In this document: positions 31,662 to 40,394 of the stretch, in pieces | How the letters are laid out: the number at the start of each line of letters is the position of its first letter | Position numbering within the stretch: the first letter of the stretch is position 1 | Source: Chloroflexi bacterium 54-19 | GTDB lineage: Bacteria; Chloroflexota; Chloroflexia; Chloroheliales; Chloroheliaceae | Direction of reading: 5' to 3' | DNA: 64,000 nt | Assembly (NCBI GenBank): GCA_001898225.1 | Contig: MKTJ01000043.1 | Location: 1-64,000, forward strand | Position numbers and translations under genes: made by a program | The notes under the pieces: generated by a model | The model's database searches: none | What the model was told of the DNA's origin: nothing | Seen by the model: the letters and a program-made list of their open reading frames with translations, nothing else

Positions 31662-33050
31662 ATGAGCAGTGATGCTTTAAGTAAGAAAGGTTTTTCCCGC
31701 CGTAAATTCGTTGCCCTTACGGGTGGTGCAATAGTTGCCAGTGGCATCCTGGCCGCTTGCGGCGATGCTACCAACACTTCCGCTCCCGCCGCTACCACCG
31801 CTGCTTCCGGCGCAGCCACTACCGCCGCCGGTGCCGCTACTACCGCCGCTTCGGGTACCGCTACTACCGCCGCCGCTGCTTCCGGTGATAAAATTACCCT
31901 GAGCCACTGGTACCACCAGTACGGTGAAGACGGCACCCAGAACGCCGCCCTCAAGTACGCCTCCGATTACTCCAAGGTCAATCCGAATGTTACCGTCAAG
32001 GTAGAGTGGATCCCAGGCGACTATGACAGCAAACTCAATGCGGCCCTCTTGACCCCGGAAGGCCCGGACATCTACGAAGGCCACCTGACCAACTCGATGG
32101 TCCAGGCCGGCCAGGTCGCTCCCCTGGATGACCTTTTCACCGACGACATCAAGAAAGATTTTGACAAGGTGGCGTTGGCCCGCAACACCGTTGACGGCAA
32201 AGTTTACGGCGTTCAGATGATTATCGACCCGCAGTTGTTCTACTACCGCAAGAGCATGCTCGACAAAGCCGGGCTCAAAGTGCCGACCACGATGGACGAA
32301 TTGATCAACGCCTCCAAAGCCCTCAACAGCGGCAAAGTCAAGGGTCTGTTCATGGGCAATGACGGTGGTCTGGGCATCCTGGCCGGTAACCTGGTCTATG
32401 CCGCCGGGGCTTCCTACCTCGACAGCAGCAACAAACCTGCCTTCAACACCGACGCTGTCGCCGCTGCCTGGGCGCAGGGCAAGACCCTGGCTAACTCCGG
32501 CACCTTGCTGGTAGGCGCGCCGACCGACTGGTGGGACCCCTCCGCCTTCAACCAGAACCTTTCTGCGATGACCTGGAACGGCCTGTGGGCTATGCCCGGT
32601 ATTACCAAGGCCCTGGCCGACGACTTTGGCGTCTTCCCCTTCCCGTCTGCCGGTCCGAGCGGCAAACAGGTAGTCTATAGCGGTGGTTGGGCTGAGTTCG
32701 TCAACCCCAAGACCAAAAACCTCCAGGCTGCCAAAGACTACGTCAACTGGCTGTGGCTCAAGAGCGCTGACAAGCAGCAGGACTGGTCGCTTTCTTACGG
32801 CTTCCACATCCCGCCGCGCATCAGCACCGCTGCTTCGGCTGACAAACTGAAGAGCGGACCTGCCGCTGAGGTTGTTAGCCTGACCGGCAAACTGGGCTAT
32901 GGCGACCTGACCATCTGGAACTCCGCGATGGGCCAGGCTCTGAGCGACGCTTTCACCAACGTCGTCCAGAAGAACGCCGATCCCAAAGCCGAATTGGCCG
33001 CCGCCCAAACCAAAGTTCAGGCCGAACTGGATAAAGTTCTGAAGAAATAA
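31662..33050 (+). CDS. ABC sugar importer, extracellular solute-binding lipoprotein
   Basis: 462 residues, family 1 (MalE-like) solute-binding protein. The signal has twin arginines (FSRRKFVALTGG, Arg13-Arg14) and a lipobox LAAC (Cys33), so Tat export and lipidation are both suggested. Residues about 36-72 are a low-complexity Ala/Thr/Ser linker built of AATTAASG-like units. The binding domain runs from ITLSHWYHQYGEDGTQNAAL to the end, with PDIYEGHLTNSMVQAGQVAPLDD typical of the fold. Strong site AAGGAGG before ATG. Two permeases follow. With the neighbouring glycosidases the ligand is probably an arabino-/galacto-oligosaccharide. Confidence 0.95.
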   Translation: MSSDALSKKGFSRRKFVALTGGAIVASGILAACGDATNTSAPAATTAASGAATTAAGAATTAASGTATTAAAASGDKITLSHWYHQYGEDGTQNAALKYASDYSKVNPNVTVKVEWIPGDYDSKLNAALLTPEGPDIYEGHLTNSMVQAGQVAPLDDLFTDDIKKDFDKVALARNTVDGKVYGVQMIIDPQLFYYRKSMLDKAGLKVPTTMDELINASKALNSGKVKGLFMGNDGGLGILAGNLVYAAGASYLDSSNKPAFNTDAVAAAWAQGKTLANSGTLLVGAPTDWWDPSAFNQNLSAMTWNGLWAMPGITKALADDFGVFPFPSAGPSGKQVVYSGGWAEFVNPKTKNLQAAKDYVNWLWLKSADKQQDWSLSYGFHIPPRISTAASADKLKSGPAAEVVSLTGKLGYGDLTIWNSAMGQALSDAFTNVVQKNADPKAELAAAQTKVQAELDKVLKK

Positions 33051-33092
33051 GCGGTTCCATCTTCACCACTTACAAAACGGCTGCCTAAACAA

Positions 33093-33139
33093 GATAAACC
33101 TGGCATCTTTATACATTGTATAGAGAGGTCAGGTTTATC
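33093..33139 (+). other. Intergenic mRNA hairpin between binding protein and permease genes
   Basis: GATAAACCTG (33093-33102) pairs with CAGGTTTATC (33130-33139), with an inner CTTTATAC/GTATAGAG stem. There is no U-run after it. Such stems commonly stabilise the binding-protein mRNA or partly terminate, giving more binding protein than permease; that role here is inference. Confidence 0.6.
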
Positions 33140-33267
33140 AAACCTTTAGAGCAAATTATCCACTATAATAGACCTGAATTGTGATTTTGGTCCAGGCTTT
33201 CCAGCAAGGTCCTTTTGGGAGTCCTGGTTGGAAAGTTAGCTTAAACCGTCAGTGAGGACACAAGTAC

Positions 33268-34242
33268 ATGGCTACTTCCAAGAATGTAGCAACTTCCCCG
33301 GAAGTATACGGCGATTCAGAAATCGACCGGAAGGGAAGGCGCAAACGGCAGTTGCAAACTACCCTGGCTTTCTGGGGTTTTGTTGGACCGATGATGCTAG
33401 GTCTGATAATTTTCGCCTATATCCCTATTATCTGGGGGTTTATTCTCAGTTTCTTTGAAGCTCGCAATACCATTACGCCCACCGATTTTGTCGGGCTCGA
33501 TAACTATACTTCGATTATTGGGGACAACCAGTTCCAGAACTCCATTGTCACCATCCTGATTTTTGCCGTGTTTATCGTGCCGATTACACTCCTTTTCTCG
33601 CTTTGGCTGGCAATTATGGTCAACACGATAAAGTTCGCCAAGGGCTTTTTCCGCTCGGTCTTCTTCCTGCCCACGGCCTGTTCCTATGTGGTCGCTTCGC
33701 TGGTCTGGCGTATTACCCTTTTCAACGGTCTGCCTTACGGTTTTGCCAACAATATTCTCTATATCTTTGGGCTCGACCCGATTATCTGGATTGGTACGGC
33801 TAATCCTCCTTACTACTGGGTGGTGCTGGTTACGGTGCGCCTCTGGTTGCAGGTCGGTTTCTATATGATTCTCTATCTTGCCGGGCTCCAGGAAATCCCC
33901 AAAGAACTTTACGAAGCGGCTTACGTGGACGGGGCTAAACCCGGTGGTTGGGCAACTTTTAGCCGGATTACCTTCCCCTTGCTGCGCAATACTACTATTG
34001 CAGTTTTGCTCCTCAACCTGATTGCGGCTTTCCAGGCTTTCGACGAATTTTATAACATCCTGGGTGCCAAATCCGGCCTGGCTTTGCTGGCTCGTCCTCC
34101 GTTGGTCTACCTGTACAACATCGCCTTTACCAACCAGAACTACGGTGCCGGGGCTGCCGGTGGCTTTATCCTGGTCGGTATCATCATCATCATAACGTTA
34201 ATCCAGGGTAGACTTTTGGGCTTTGGCCGGTCGGAAAACTAG
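33268..34242 (+). CDS. ABC sugar importer permease (MalF/UgpA type)
   Basis: 324 residues with about six transmembrane helices beginning FWGFVGPMMLGLIIFAYIPIIWG. The EAA loop that meets the ATPase is LQEIPKELYEAAYVDGAKPGGWATFSRITFPLL (about 211-243, EAA---G). Starts behind GAGGA. It pairs with the next permease. It follows the binding-protein gene after a 217-base gap containing a hairpin, so it is probably the same operon at a lower level. Confidence 0.94.
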   Translation: MATSKNVATSPEVYGDSEIDRKGRRKRQLQTTLAFWGFVGPMMLGLIIFAYIPIIWGFILSFFEARNTITPTDFVGLDNYTSIIGDNQFQNSIVTILIFAVFIVPITLLFSLWLAIMVNTIKFAKGFFRSVFFLPTACSYVVASLVWRITLFNGLPYGFANNILYIFGLDPIIWIGTANPPYYWVVLVTVRLWLQVGFYMILYLAGLQEIPKELYEAAYVDGAKPGGWATFSRITFPLLRNTTIAVLLLNLIAAFQAFDEFYNILGAKSGLALLARPPLVYLYNIAFTNQNYGAGAAGGFILVGIIIIITLIQGRLLGFGRSEN

Positions 34243-34302
34243 CAGAGGAATTATTAACCGTCTGAGAAGGCGTACCCTCAAAAGGGAGGAGAACGTAAGC
34301 AA

Positions 34303-35202
34303 ATGTCAGCAGTTTCTTCAAATACCGGCCAGGAGACCGCGTCCAGGGATTACTCCGTGGCAAAAAGGGTTCCCTGGGGTAGATACCTGGGGCAAAGCGG
34401 GATTTACCTCGTTCTGATTTTTCTGAGTATCCTTTTCCTGATTCCGTTCTATGTCATCGTCCGAAATGGTCTGATGAGTTCGGCGGAAATTACGGCCCCG
34501 GACTGGGTCTGGTTACCATCCTCATTGCATTTTGAGAACCTGGATAAACTGTTCAACGACCCACTGGCCTCGATGGCAGTCGGATTACGCAACTCGTTTA
34601 TTATTGCGATAGTCCAGGTTTTCGGCCAGATGCTGTTCGCTTCGATGGCGGGGTACGGGTTAGCCCGGATACCTTATCGCTGGCGGAACGTCGTCTTTTA
34701 TATCTTCCTGGTAACGCTAATGATACCGGGGGCCGTAACTTTCGTTCCCAAATACGTCATCGTTTCCTACCTGGGCCTTGTAAACACCCTCCAGGGTATC
34801 ATCATCCCCGACCTTTTCAACGTTTTCGCGGCCTTCCTTTTCCGGCAGTTCTACCTGAACTTCCCCCGTGAACTGGAAGAAGCGGGCCGGGTGGACGGTT
34901 TGAATTACTGGGGTATCTACTGGCGGCTCCTGCTACCGAACTCGCGGGCTATCCTGATTTCGCTGGGGGTACTGACCTTTATCAATAGCTGGAACTCCTT
35001 CCTGTGGCCGCTCGTTATCGGGCACGATTCTTCGACCTGGACTGTCCAGATTGTCCTTTCGACCTTCCTGACTGCCCAGACGATAAATCTACCGGCCCTG
35101 TTCATGGGAGCTGCCGTAGGTATCTTACCGTTACTAATTGTATTTTTAGTGATGCAACGCTATATTGTCCAGGGTGTATCTCGTTCCGGTATTACCGGCT
35201 AA
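34303..35202 (+). CDS. ABC sugar importer permease (MalG/UgpE type)
   Basis: 299 residues. Six membrane helices start at GIYLVLIFLSILFLIPFYVIV. The EAA loop is NFPRELEEAGRVDGLNYWGIYWRLLLPNSRA (about 186-216). Starts behind GGGAGGAG. No ATP-binding subunit is encoded here or elsewhere in the window, so a shared MsmX/MalK-like ATPase elsewhere in the genome must energise it. Confidence 0.94.
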   Translation: MSAVSSNTGQETASRDYSVAKRVPWGRYLGQSGIYLVLIFLSILFLIPFYVIVRNGLMSSAEITAPDWVWLPSSLHFENLDKLFNDPLASMAVGLRNSFIIAIVQVFGQMLFASMAGYGLARIPYRWRNVVFYIFLVTLMIPGAVTFVPKYVIVSYLGLVNTLQGIIIPDLFNVFAAFLFRQFYLNFPRELEEAGRVDGLNYWGIYWRLLLPNSRAILISLGVLTFINSWNSFLWPLVIGHDSSTWTVQIVLSTFLTAQTINLPALFMGAAVGILPLLIVFLVMQRYIVQGVSRSGITG

Positions 35203-35242
35203 ACGGGTCTACCCCAATTGGGCAGGTAAGCATTTACTAAAA

Positions 35243-36313
35243 ATGGAAACGGTAGATTTAAAGTTGGCTCCTTCGGACGAAGCGGTACGGCTGGGAATAA
35301 TCGGGACCGGCCTGGCGGTGAAGTGGATTCACTGGCCGGTCCTGCAAAAACTGGCCGGGATGTATACGGTAGTAACTGTTTGTGATATTGACCCGGCGGC
35401 GGCGGAGGCCACCGCCCAGAAAGCAGCCGAGGAACTGGGTAGCCCAGGTTGCACCTGGACCACGGATTACCATGATGTGCTGTCAAATCCGGCGGTAGAG
35501 GCGGTGTTAATCGCCCTACCAATCCAGCTAACCGCCCGGGTTATCCTGGAAGCGGTCCGGGCCGGTAAGCATGTCCTGGCTGAAAAGCCACTGGCTTCCA
35601 ACCTGGAACAGGCCCGGAACCTTGTCGAAACCCTGGGTGAGTATAAAAACCTGGTGGTGGAAATTGCGGAAAATTACCACTACCGGACCGATTTACAAAA
35701 AGCTAAAGAGTGGATTGCGGCGGGCCGTATCGGCGAACCGATTCTGATTGAAATGAGTTCGCATCACTGGGTAGATAAAGACCGGGGTTTTGGCACGACA
35801 CCCTGGCGGCAAACTGACGAATACGGTGGAGGCATCCTGGTGGATGCTGCTATACACCACATCGCCGGCTTGCGCGAGTTAGGCGGAGATATCGCCCGGC
35901 TACAGGCTTTTATAACTTCCGCTCACCCGTTTATGGCCGGGCCCGATACCTTGAATTTGAGCTTACAATTCCGGAATGGTGTCATTGGCAGTCTCTTATT
36001 CTCAGGGGCTATTAAGACGGCCCAGCCCAGGTACATGGAAGTCGCCGTTTACGGCACCAGGGGCGAAATAAAGATTAGCTATGGGCAAGCTGTCCTGAAC
36101 GCCAGTTCCGGCGAAAACGACAAACCTACCCTGGTCGAGGAAGTGACCTTAACCAGGGAGGATAGTGGATATTTAAGCGAATTTAAAAACTTCTACGAGG
36201 CTATTCGCCAGGGTGCGGCAGTCATTTCTACGGTCGAAGAAACCTACCACGACTTTGAAATCATTACGCAAGCCATCAATTCCGCCGCGAGTGGTCAAAT
36301 CGTCCAGTTTTAA
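35243..36313 (+). CDS. Gfo/Idh/MocA-family oxidoreductase of the importer operon
   Basis: 356 residues from ATG 35243; an upstream in-frame start at 35165 would overlap the permease by 38 bases and add unrelated residues. Rossmann motif LGIIGTGLAVKWIH (about 18-31), then HVLAEKPLASNLEQARNLV with the EKP lysine, and GILVDAAIHHIAGLRELGG in the substrate domain. It follows the permeases by 40 bases. It may oxidise the imported sugar or use the family's newer glycoside-cleaving (oxidation-elimination) chemistry. It is distinct from the 4382-5536 enzyme. Confidence 0.9.
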   Translation: METVDLKLAPSDEAVRLGIIGTGLAVKWIHWPVLQKLAGMYTVVTVCDIDPAAAEATAQKAAEELGSPGCTWTTDYHDVLSNPAVEAVLIALPIQLTARVILEAVRAGKHVLAEKPLASNLEQARNLVETLGEYKNLVVEIAENYHYRTDLQKAKEWIAAGRIGEPILIEMSSHHWVDKDRGFGTTPWRQTDEYGGGILVDAAIHHIAGLRELGGDIARLQAFITSAHPFMAGPDTLNLSLQFRNGVIGSLLFSGAIKTAQPRYMEVAVYGTRGEIKISYGQAVLNASSGENDKPTLVEEVTLTREDSGYLSEFKNFYEAIRQGAAVISTVEETYHDFEIITQAINSAASGQIVQF

Positions 36314-36337
36314 CGCCTGTCTTTATAATTATTAAAA

Positions 36338-36360
36338 CCGGTTACTTTTTCAGTAACCGG
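36338..36360 (+). other. Hairpin between the oxidoreductase and GH42 genes
   Basis: CCGGTTACT (36338-36346) pairs with AGTAACCGG (36352-36360). It is followed by CAGGCTTTCC rather than a U-run, so it is a weak terminator or an mRNA-processing stem. The 220-base gap to GH42 otherwise shows nothing certain. Confidence 0.55.
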
Positions 36361-36533
36361 CAGGCTTTCCTATACCTGGAACCGGGATTAGCCTCGCAAG
36401 TTGAACCATTCTCCGATTGTTGGTACAGCTTTCCCGGTTGAATTCATTAGAAGTGGATGCGACCCGTTCGCAATATTAGATTTTGTCAGGGGGAATTTCC
36501 AGGGCGAAATTGATTCGAAAGGATTTATTATTT

Positions 36534-38624
36534 ATGATTTACCCTGATTTAAATGTTTCGGAAAAACCTCAATCGGAAACCAAACGGCCTTTTTTACCCG
36601 ATATTATCTACGGCGGAGATTATAACCCCGAACAATGGTCGCCCGAAACCTGGGAAGAAGATGCCCGGTTGATGCAAGAAGCCGGGGTTAACATGGTATC
36701 CCTGGCTATTTTCTCCTGGGCTTTACTGGAACCCAAACCCGGCCAGTACGATTTTGGCTGGCTCGATACTATTTTGGACCTGCTTAACAAACACGGCATC
36801 AAGGTAAACCTGGCGACAGCGACCGCTTCCCCCCCTCCCTGGCTGGCTAAACTCCATCCCGAAAGCTTACCGGTTACCAAAGAAGGTGTCATCTGGTGGC
36901 CGGGTGGACGGCAGCAATACTGTCCCAGCAGCCCGGCTTACCGCGATGGGGCCGCCAACCTGGTCCGTTTGATTGCCGAACGCTACCAGAATCACCCGGC
37001 CCTGGCGATGTGGCATATCAATAACGAGTACGGCTGTCACGTGGCCGAATGTTTCTGCGACCAATCGGCCCGCTCCTTTCGGGAGTGGCTCAAAAGGCGG
37101 TACGGTTCTATAGAAGCTCTCAATGGAGCATGGGCGACAGCCTTCTGGAGCCAGCACTACAGCGAGTGGGACGAAATTAACCCGCCCCGTTCTGCCCCGA
37201 CCTATGCCAACCCGACCCAGCAACTCGATTTTAAACGCTTTTCCTCGGATGCTCTCCTGGAATGTTTTCTGATGGAACGGCAGATTTTAAAAGAAATCAC
37301 CCCGGACGTGCCGGTAACGACCAACTTTTTAGGATTTCTCAAGCCGGTCAACTACTGGCAATGGTCTAAAAATGAGGATGTTATCGCCCTTGACTCCTAC
37401 CCGGACCCTACCGACGAACACTCGATTATGGAGGCGGCAATGACTTACGACCTGAACCGCTCCATGGCCGCCGGGAAACCCTGGGTGATTATGGAACAGG
37501 TGACCAGCCAGGTGAACTGGCGGCCTCAGAATGTATTGAAACGGCCCGGCCAGATGCGCCTTTTGAGCTACCAGGCGGTCGGGCGTGGCGCGAACGGTAT
37601 CATGTTTTTCCAGTGGCGGCAATCCAGGGCCGGGGCCGAGAAATATCACGGCGCTATGGTTCCGCATATCGGCACGACCAATTCGCGGGTTTGGCGGGAG
37701 GTGACAGCCCTGGGGGCCGAGCTAAACAGCCTAAGCAAAATTAAGGACAGCAGCCACAAAAACGAAGTGGCGATTGTCTTTGACTGGGAAAGTTGGTGGG
37801 CGCTCGAACTCGACTCGAAACCTTCCGCTGATATTAAGATGATGGACCAGTTAAAGAGTTATTACGAAACCCTCTTTAAGCAAAATGTGAATATTGACTT
37901 TGTCCGGCCCGACTCTGACCTGACCCCCTATAAAGTGGTCTTACTGCCCAACCTTTACATGGTGAGCGAAGAAAATGCCCGCAATATCGAAAGCTACGTA
38001 GCCGGGGGCGGGCACGTGGTCATGTCCTTTTTTAGCGGTATCGTAAACGAGAACGAACACATTTACCTGGGTGGATACGGCGCGCCTTTCCGCAAAATGC
38101 TGGGGTTGCAGGTGCAAGAGTTTGACCCCTACAGGCCGGGCCAGACCAACCGCCTTTGCCTGGACCAGGACACCGATAACCCGGAGGCGGAAGGTTGGCT
38201 GTTTGACTGCAACCTCTGGAGCGATTTGATCCACCTGGAAGGGGCCGAAACCCTGGCCCGCTACGAACAGGACTTTTATAAGACCCAACCGGCCCTGACC
38301 CGCCACCATTTCGGTAAAGGGGTCGCGTATTACCTGGGGACGCACGCTGAACCGGCCTTTATGGATTGGCTCCTGGCAAAGGTTACCCGCGAGGCCGGGG
38401 TTACTCCGGCGCCAAACGTGCCTGGTGGTGTCGAAGTGACCACCCGTCGGAACGAGGACGCCGCCTACCGGTTCTTCCTGAACCATAACTCACATTCGAT
38501 TGAAATCAAACTGGACACCCCGGCCCGTGATGTTTTAACCAACACCCTTTACATCGAAAGTTTCATCCTGGAAGGGTATGGTGTGGCAATTTTGACCCAG
38601 CCCCCTACCCCTGGGGAAAAATAA
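36534..38624 (+). CDS. Glycoside hydrolase family 42 beta-galactosidase
   Basis: 696 residues from ATG 36534 (AAAGGA upstream); a TTG at 36483 is open but has no ribosome-binding site. The TIM barrel starts at IIYGGDYNPEQWSPETWEEDARLMQEAGVN. The acid/base is Glu165 in WHINNEYGCH and the nucleophile is about Glu321 in WVIMEQVTSQVNW. Cys130, Cys168, Cys173 and Cys175 match the family's metal site. The trimerisation and C-terminal domains follow. No signal peptide. Typical substrates are beta-1,4/1,3/1,6-galacto-oligosaccharides from arabinogalactan or pectin. It lies in line with the importer and GH51. Confidence 0.95.
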   Translation: MIYPDLNVSEKPQSETKRPFLPDIIYGGDYNPEQWSPETWEEDARLMQEAGVNMVSLAIFSWALLEPKPGQYDFGWLDTILDLLNKHGIKVNLATATASPPPWLAKLHPESLPVTKEGVIWWPGGRQQYCPSSPAYRDGAANLVRLIAERYQNHPALAMWHINNEYGCHVAECFCDQSARSFREWLKRRYGSIEALNGAWATAFWSQHYSEWDEINPPRSAPTYANPTQQLDFKRFSSDALLECFLMERQILKEITPDVPVTTNFLGFLKPVNYWQWSKNEDVIALDSYPDPTDEHSIMEAAMTYDLNRSMAAGKPWVIMEQVTSQVNWRPQNVLKRPGQMRLLSYQAVGRGANGIMFFQWRQSRAGAEKYHGAMVPHIGTTNSRVWREVTALGAELNSLSKIKDSSHKNEVAIVFDWESWWALELDSKPSADIKMMDQLKSYYETLFKQNVNIDFVRPDSDLTPYKVVLLPNLYMVSEENARNIESYVAGGGHVVMSFFSGIVNENEHIYLGGYGAPFRKMLGLQVQEFDPYRPGQTNRLCLDQDTDNPEAEGWLFDCNLWSDLIHLEGAETLARYEQDFYKTQPALTRHHFGKGVAYYLGTHAEPAFMDWLLAKVTREAGVTPAPNVPGGVEVTTRRNEDAAYRFFLNHNSHSIEIKLDTPARDVLTNTLYIESFILEGYGVAILTQPPTPGEK

Positions 38625-38750
38625 GGTTGGAATTAAATTGGCATCTGGAATTCGATTTGCCGGACGTAAACCGGGGAAGGTTGTAAAATCAGGTCAGCAG
38701 TATTTTACCGGACAAAATTAACGTTTTTAGAAGGGATACAATTTTTCTCA

Positions 38751-40265
38751 ATGGAACCAGCAAAAATTATAGCTGACCCCGATTTTAAGATTGGCGAGGT
38801 AGACCCGCGCCTGTTCGGCTCTTTTATCGAGCACCTGGGCCGGGCGGTCTACGGCGGCATCTACGAGCCGGGCCACCCTACCGCCGACGAGATGGGTTTT
38901 CGGCAGGATGTAATCGAACTTATCAAAGAGTTGAAGGTTACGCTCGTGCGGTATCCGGGCGGCAACTTCGTTTCCGGTTATAACTGGCTGGACGGGGTTG
39001 GCCCCAAAGAAAACCGCCCTAAGCGGCTTGAACTTGCCTGGATGTCCCTCGAAACGAACCAGGTCGGGACAGATGAATTTTGCGAATGGGCCAGGCGGGC
39101 CGGGGTCGAGGTTAATATGGCCGTAAACCTCGGCACCAGGGGTATCGAGGAAGCCCGCAACCTTGTCGAGTATTGCAACCATCCTTCCGGCAGCCAGTTT
39201 AGCGATATGCGTATCGCCAACGGCTATGCCGAACCGCACCGGATTAAAACCTGGTGTCTTGGCAACGAGATGGACGGTCCCTGGCAAATGGGTCATAAAC
39301 CTGCCGACGAATATGGCCGGGTGGCCGTTGAGACCGCCAGGGTTATGAAGTGGGTTGACCCTTCTATCGAACTGGTAGTTTGCGGGAGTTCGAATGCCGC
39401 CATGCCTACTTTTGGGGCCTGGGAGGCCACCGTTTTAGACCACACTTACGAACAGGTCGATTTCCTATCGCTTCACAGTTATTACCGCAAACAAAATAAC
39501 GACCTGGAAACCTTCCTGGGCCAGTCCATGGACATGGACGCTTTCATCCAATCCGTTGTTGCCACCTGCGATTTTATCGGGGCCAAGAAGAAGCTCAAAA
39601 AGAAGCTCAATCTCTCGTTTGACGAGTGGAATGTCTGGTACACCACCGAGGATGACGACAAAATTATGAAACAGGAGCCCTGGCAGGTTGGGCCGCCCCT
39701 TTTTGAAGCTCCATACTCCCATGAAGACGCCGTTGTGGTGGGGCTGCTTTTAATCACCCTCCTTCGCCACGCCGACCGGGTCAAGATCGCCTGTCTGGCC
39801 CAACTCGTCAACACGATTGCGCCAATCACTACCGTTAACGGGGGTGGATCTTTCCGGCAGTCAATTTTTTACCCCTTCATGCACGCGGCCACCTACGGCA
39901 AGGGAACGGTGCTGAATTTACAGGTGAAATCACCGAAATATAGCAACAAACAGTTTGACGCTATTGACTATCTCGACGCAGTGGCGGTCCAAAACGAGGA
40001 AGCCGAGGAACTGACTATTTTCGCGGTCAATCGAAACATCTCGGAAGCCCTGCCCCTCGAAGGCGATTTGCGCGGAGTCGAAGGCTACCGGGTCATCGAG
40101 CATATCGTGCTTGAAAATACCGATCCGGTGGCGAAGAATTCCCTTGCACAGCCGGATAAAGTGGTGCCGCACAGTGGCGGTAACGCCGGGCTGGATAGCG
40201 GCAAACTGACGGCCAGTTTACCGGCGCTCTCCTGGAACGTCATTCGGCTCGGCAAACAAAGCTAA
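38751..40265 (+). CDS. Glycoside hydrolase family 51 alpha-L-arabinofuranosidase
   Basis: 504 residues, standard for cytoplasmic GH51. Markers are DPRLFGSFIEHLGRAVYGGIYEP (19-41), VRYPGGNFVSGYNWLDGVGP (66-85), acid/base Glu173 in WCLGNEMDGPWQ and nucleophile Glu292 in SFDEWNVWY. The C-terminal beta domain ends SLPALSWNVIRL. Removes arabinofuranosyl units from imported arabino-oligosaccharides. It ends the plus-strand run and a strong terminator follows. The symbol abfA is often used, but the isoform is not proven. Confidence 0.96.
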   Translation: MEPAKIIADPDFKIGEVDPRLFGSFIEHLGRAVYGGIYEPGHPTADEMGFRQDVIELIKELKVTLVRYPGGNFVSGYNWLDGVGPKENRPKRLELAWMSLETNQVGTDEFCEWARRAGVEVNMAVNLGTRGIEEARNLVEYCNHPSGSQFSDMRIANGYAEPHRIKTWCLGNEMDGPWQMGHKPADEYGRVAVETARVMKWVDPSIELVVCGSSNAAMPTFGAWEATVLDHTYEQVDFLSLHSYYRKQNNDLETFLGQSMDMDAFIQSVVATCDFIGAKKKLKKKLNLSFDEWNVWYTTEDDDKIMKQEPWQVGPPLFEAPYSHEDAVVVGLLLITLLRHADRVKIACLAQLVNTIAPITTVNGGGSFRQSIFYPFMHAATYGKGTVLNLQVKSPKYSNKQFDAIDYLDAVAVQNEEAEELTIFAVNRNISEALPLEGDLRGVEGYRVIEHIVLENTDPVAKNSLAQPDKVVPHSGGNAGLDSGKLTASLPALSWNVIRLGKQS

Positions 40266-40320
40266 TCCTTCGTTTCGAGTGGTTTGCAGGACTATACCAA
40301 CGAGCCGTCTTTCCTCCTTT

Positions 40321-40366
40321 AATAAAAATCCACCGCCTGGCGCGAAACAGATGGTGGATTTTTATT
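40321..40366. terminator. Bidirectional terminator after GH51
   Basis: AATAAAAATCCACC (40321-40334) pairs perfectly with GGTGGATTTTTATT (40353-40366), usable on both strands. It separates the convergent GH51 and alpha/beta-hydrolase genes. Confidence 0.9.
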
Positions 40367-40394
40367 TTTATAACAACAGACTTACCTGCCAATA

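Noticed and set aside
31677..33008. 443-codon open frame on the minus strand opposite the sugar-binding protein gene
   Set aside because: It mirrors a highly GC-biased, strongly expressed gene, is rich in Gly/Val/Asp repeats opposite the Ala/Thr linker, has no ribosome-binding site and no recognisable domain.
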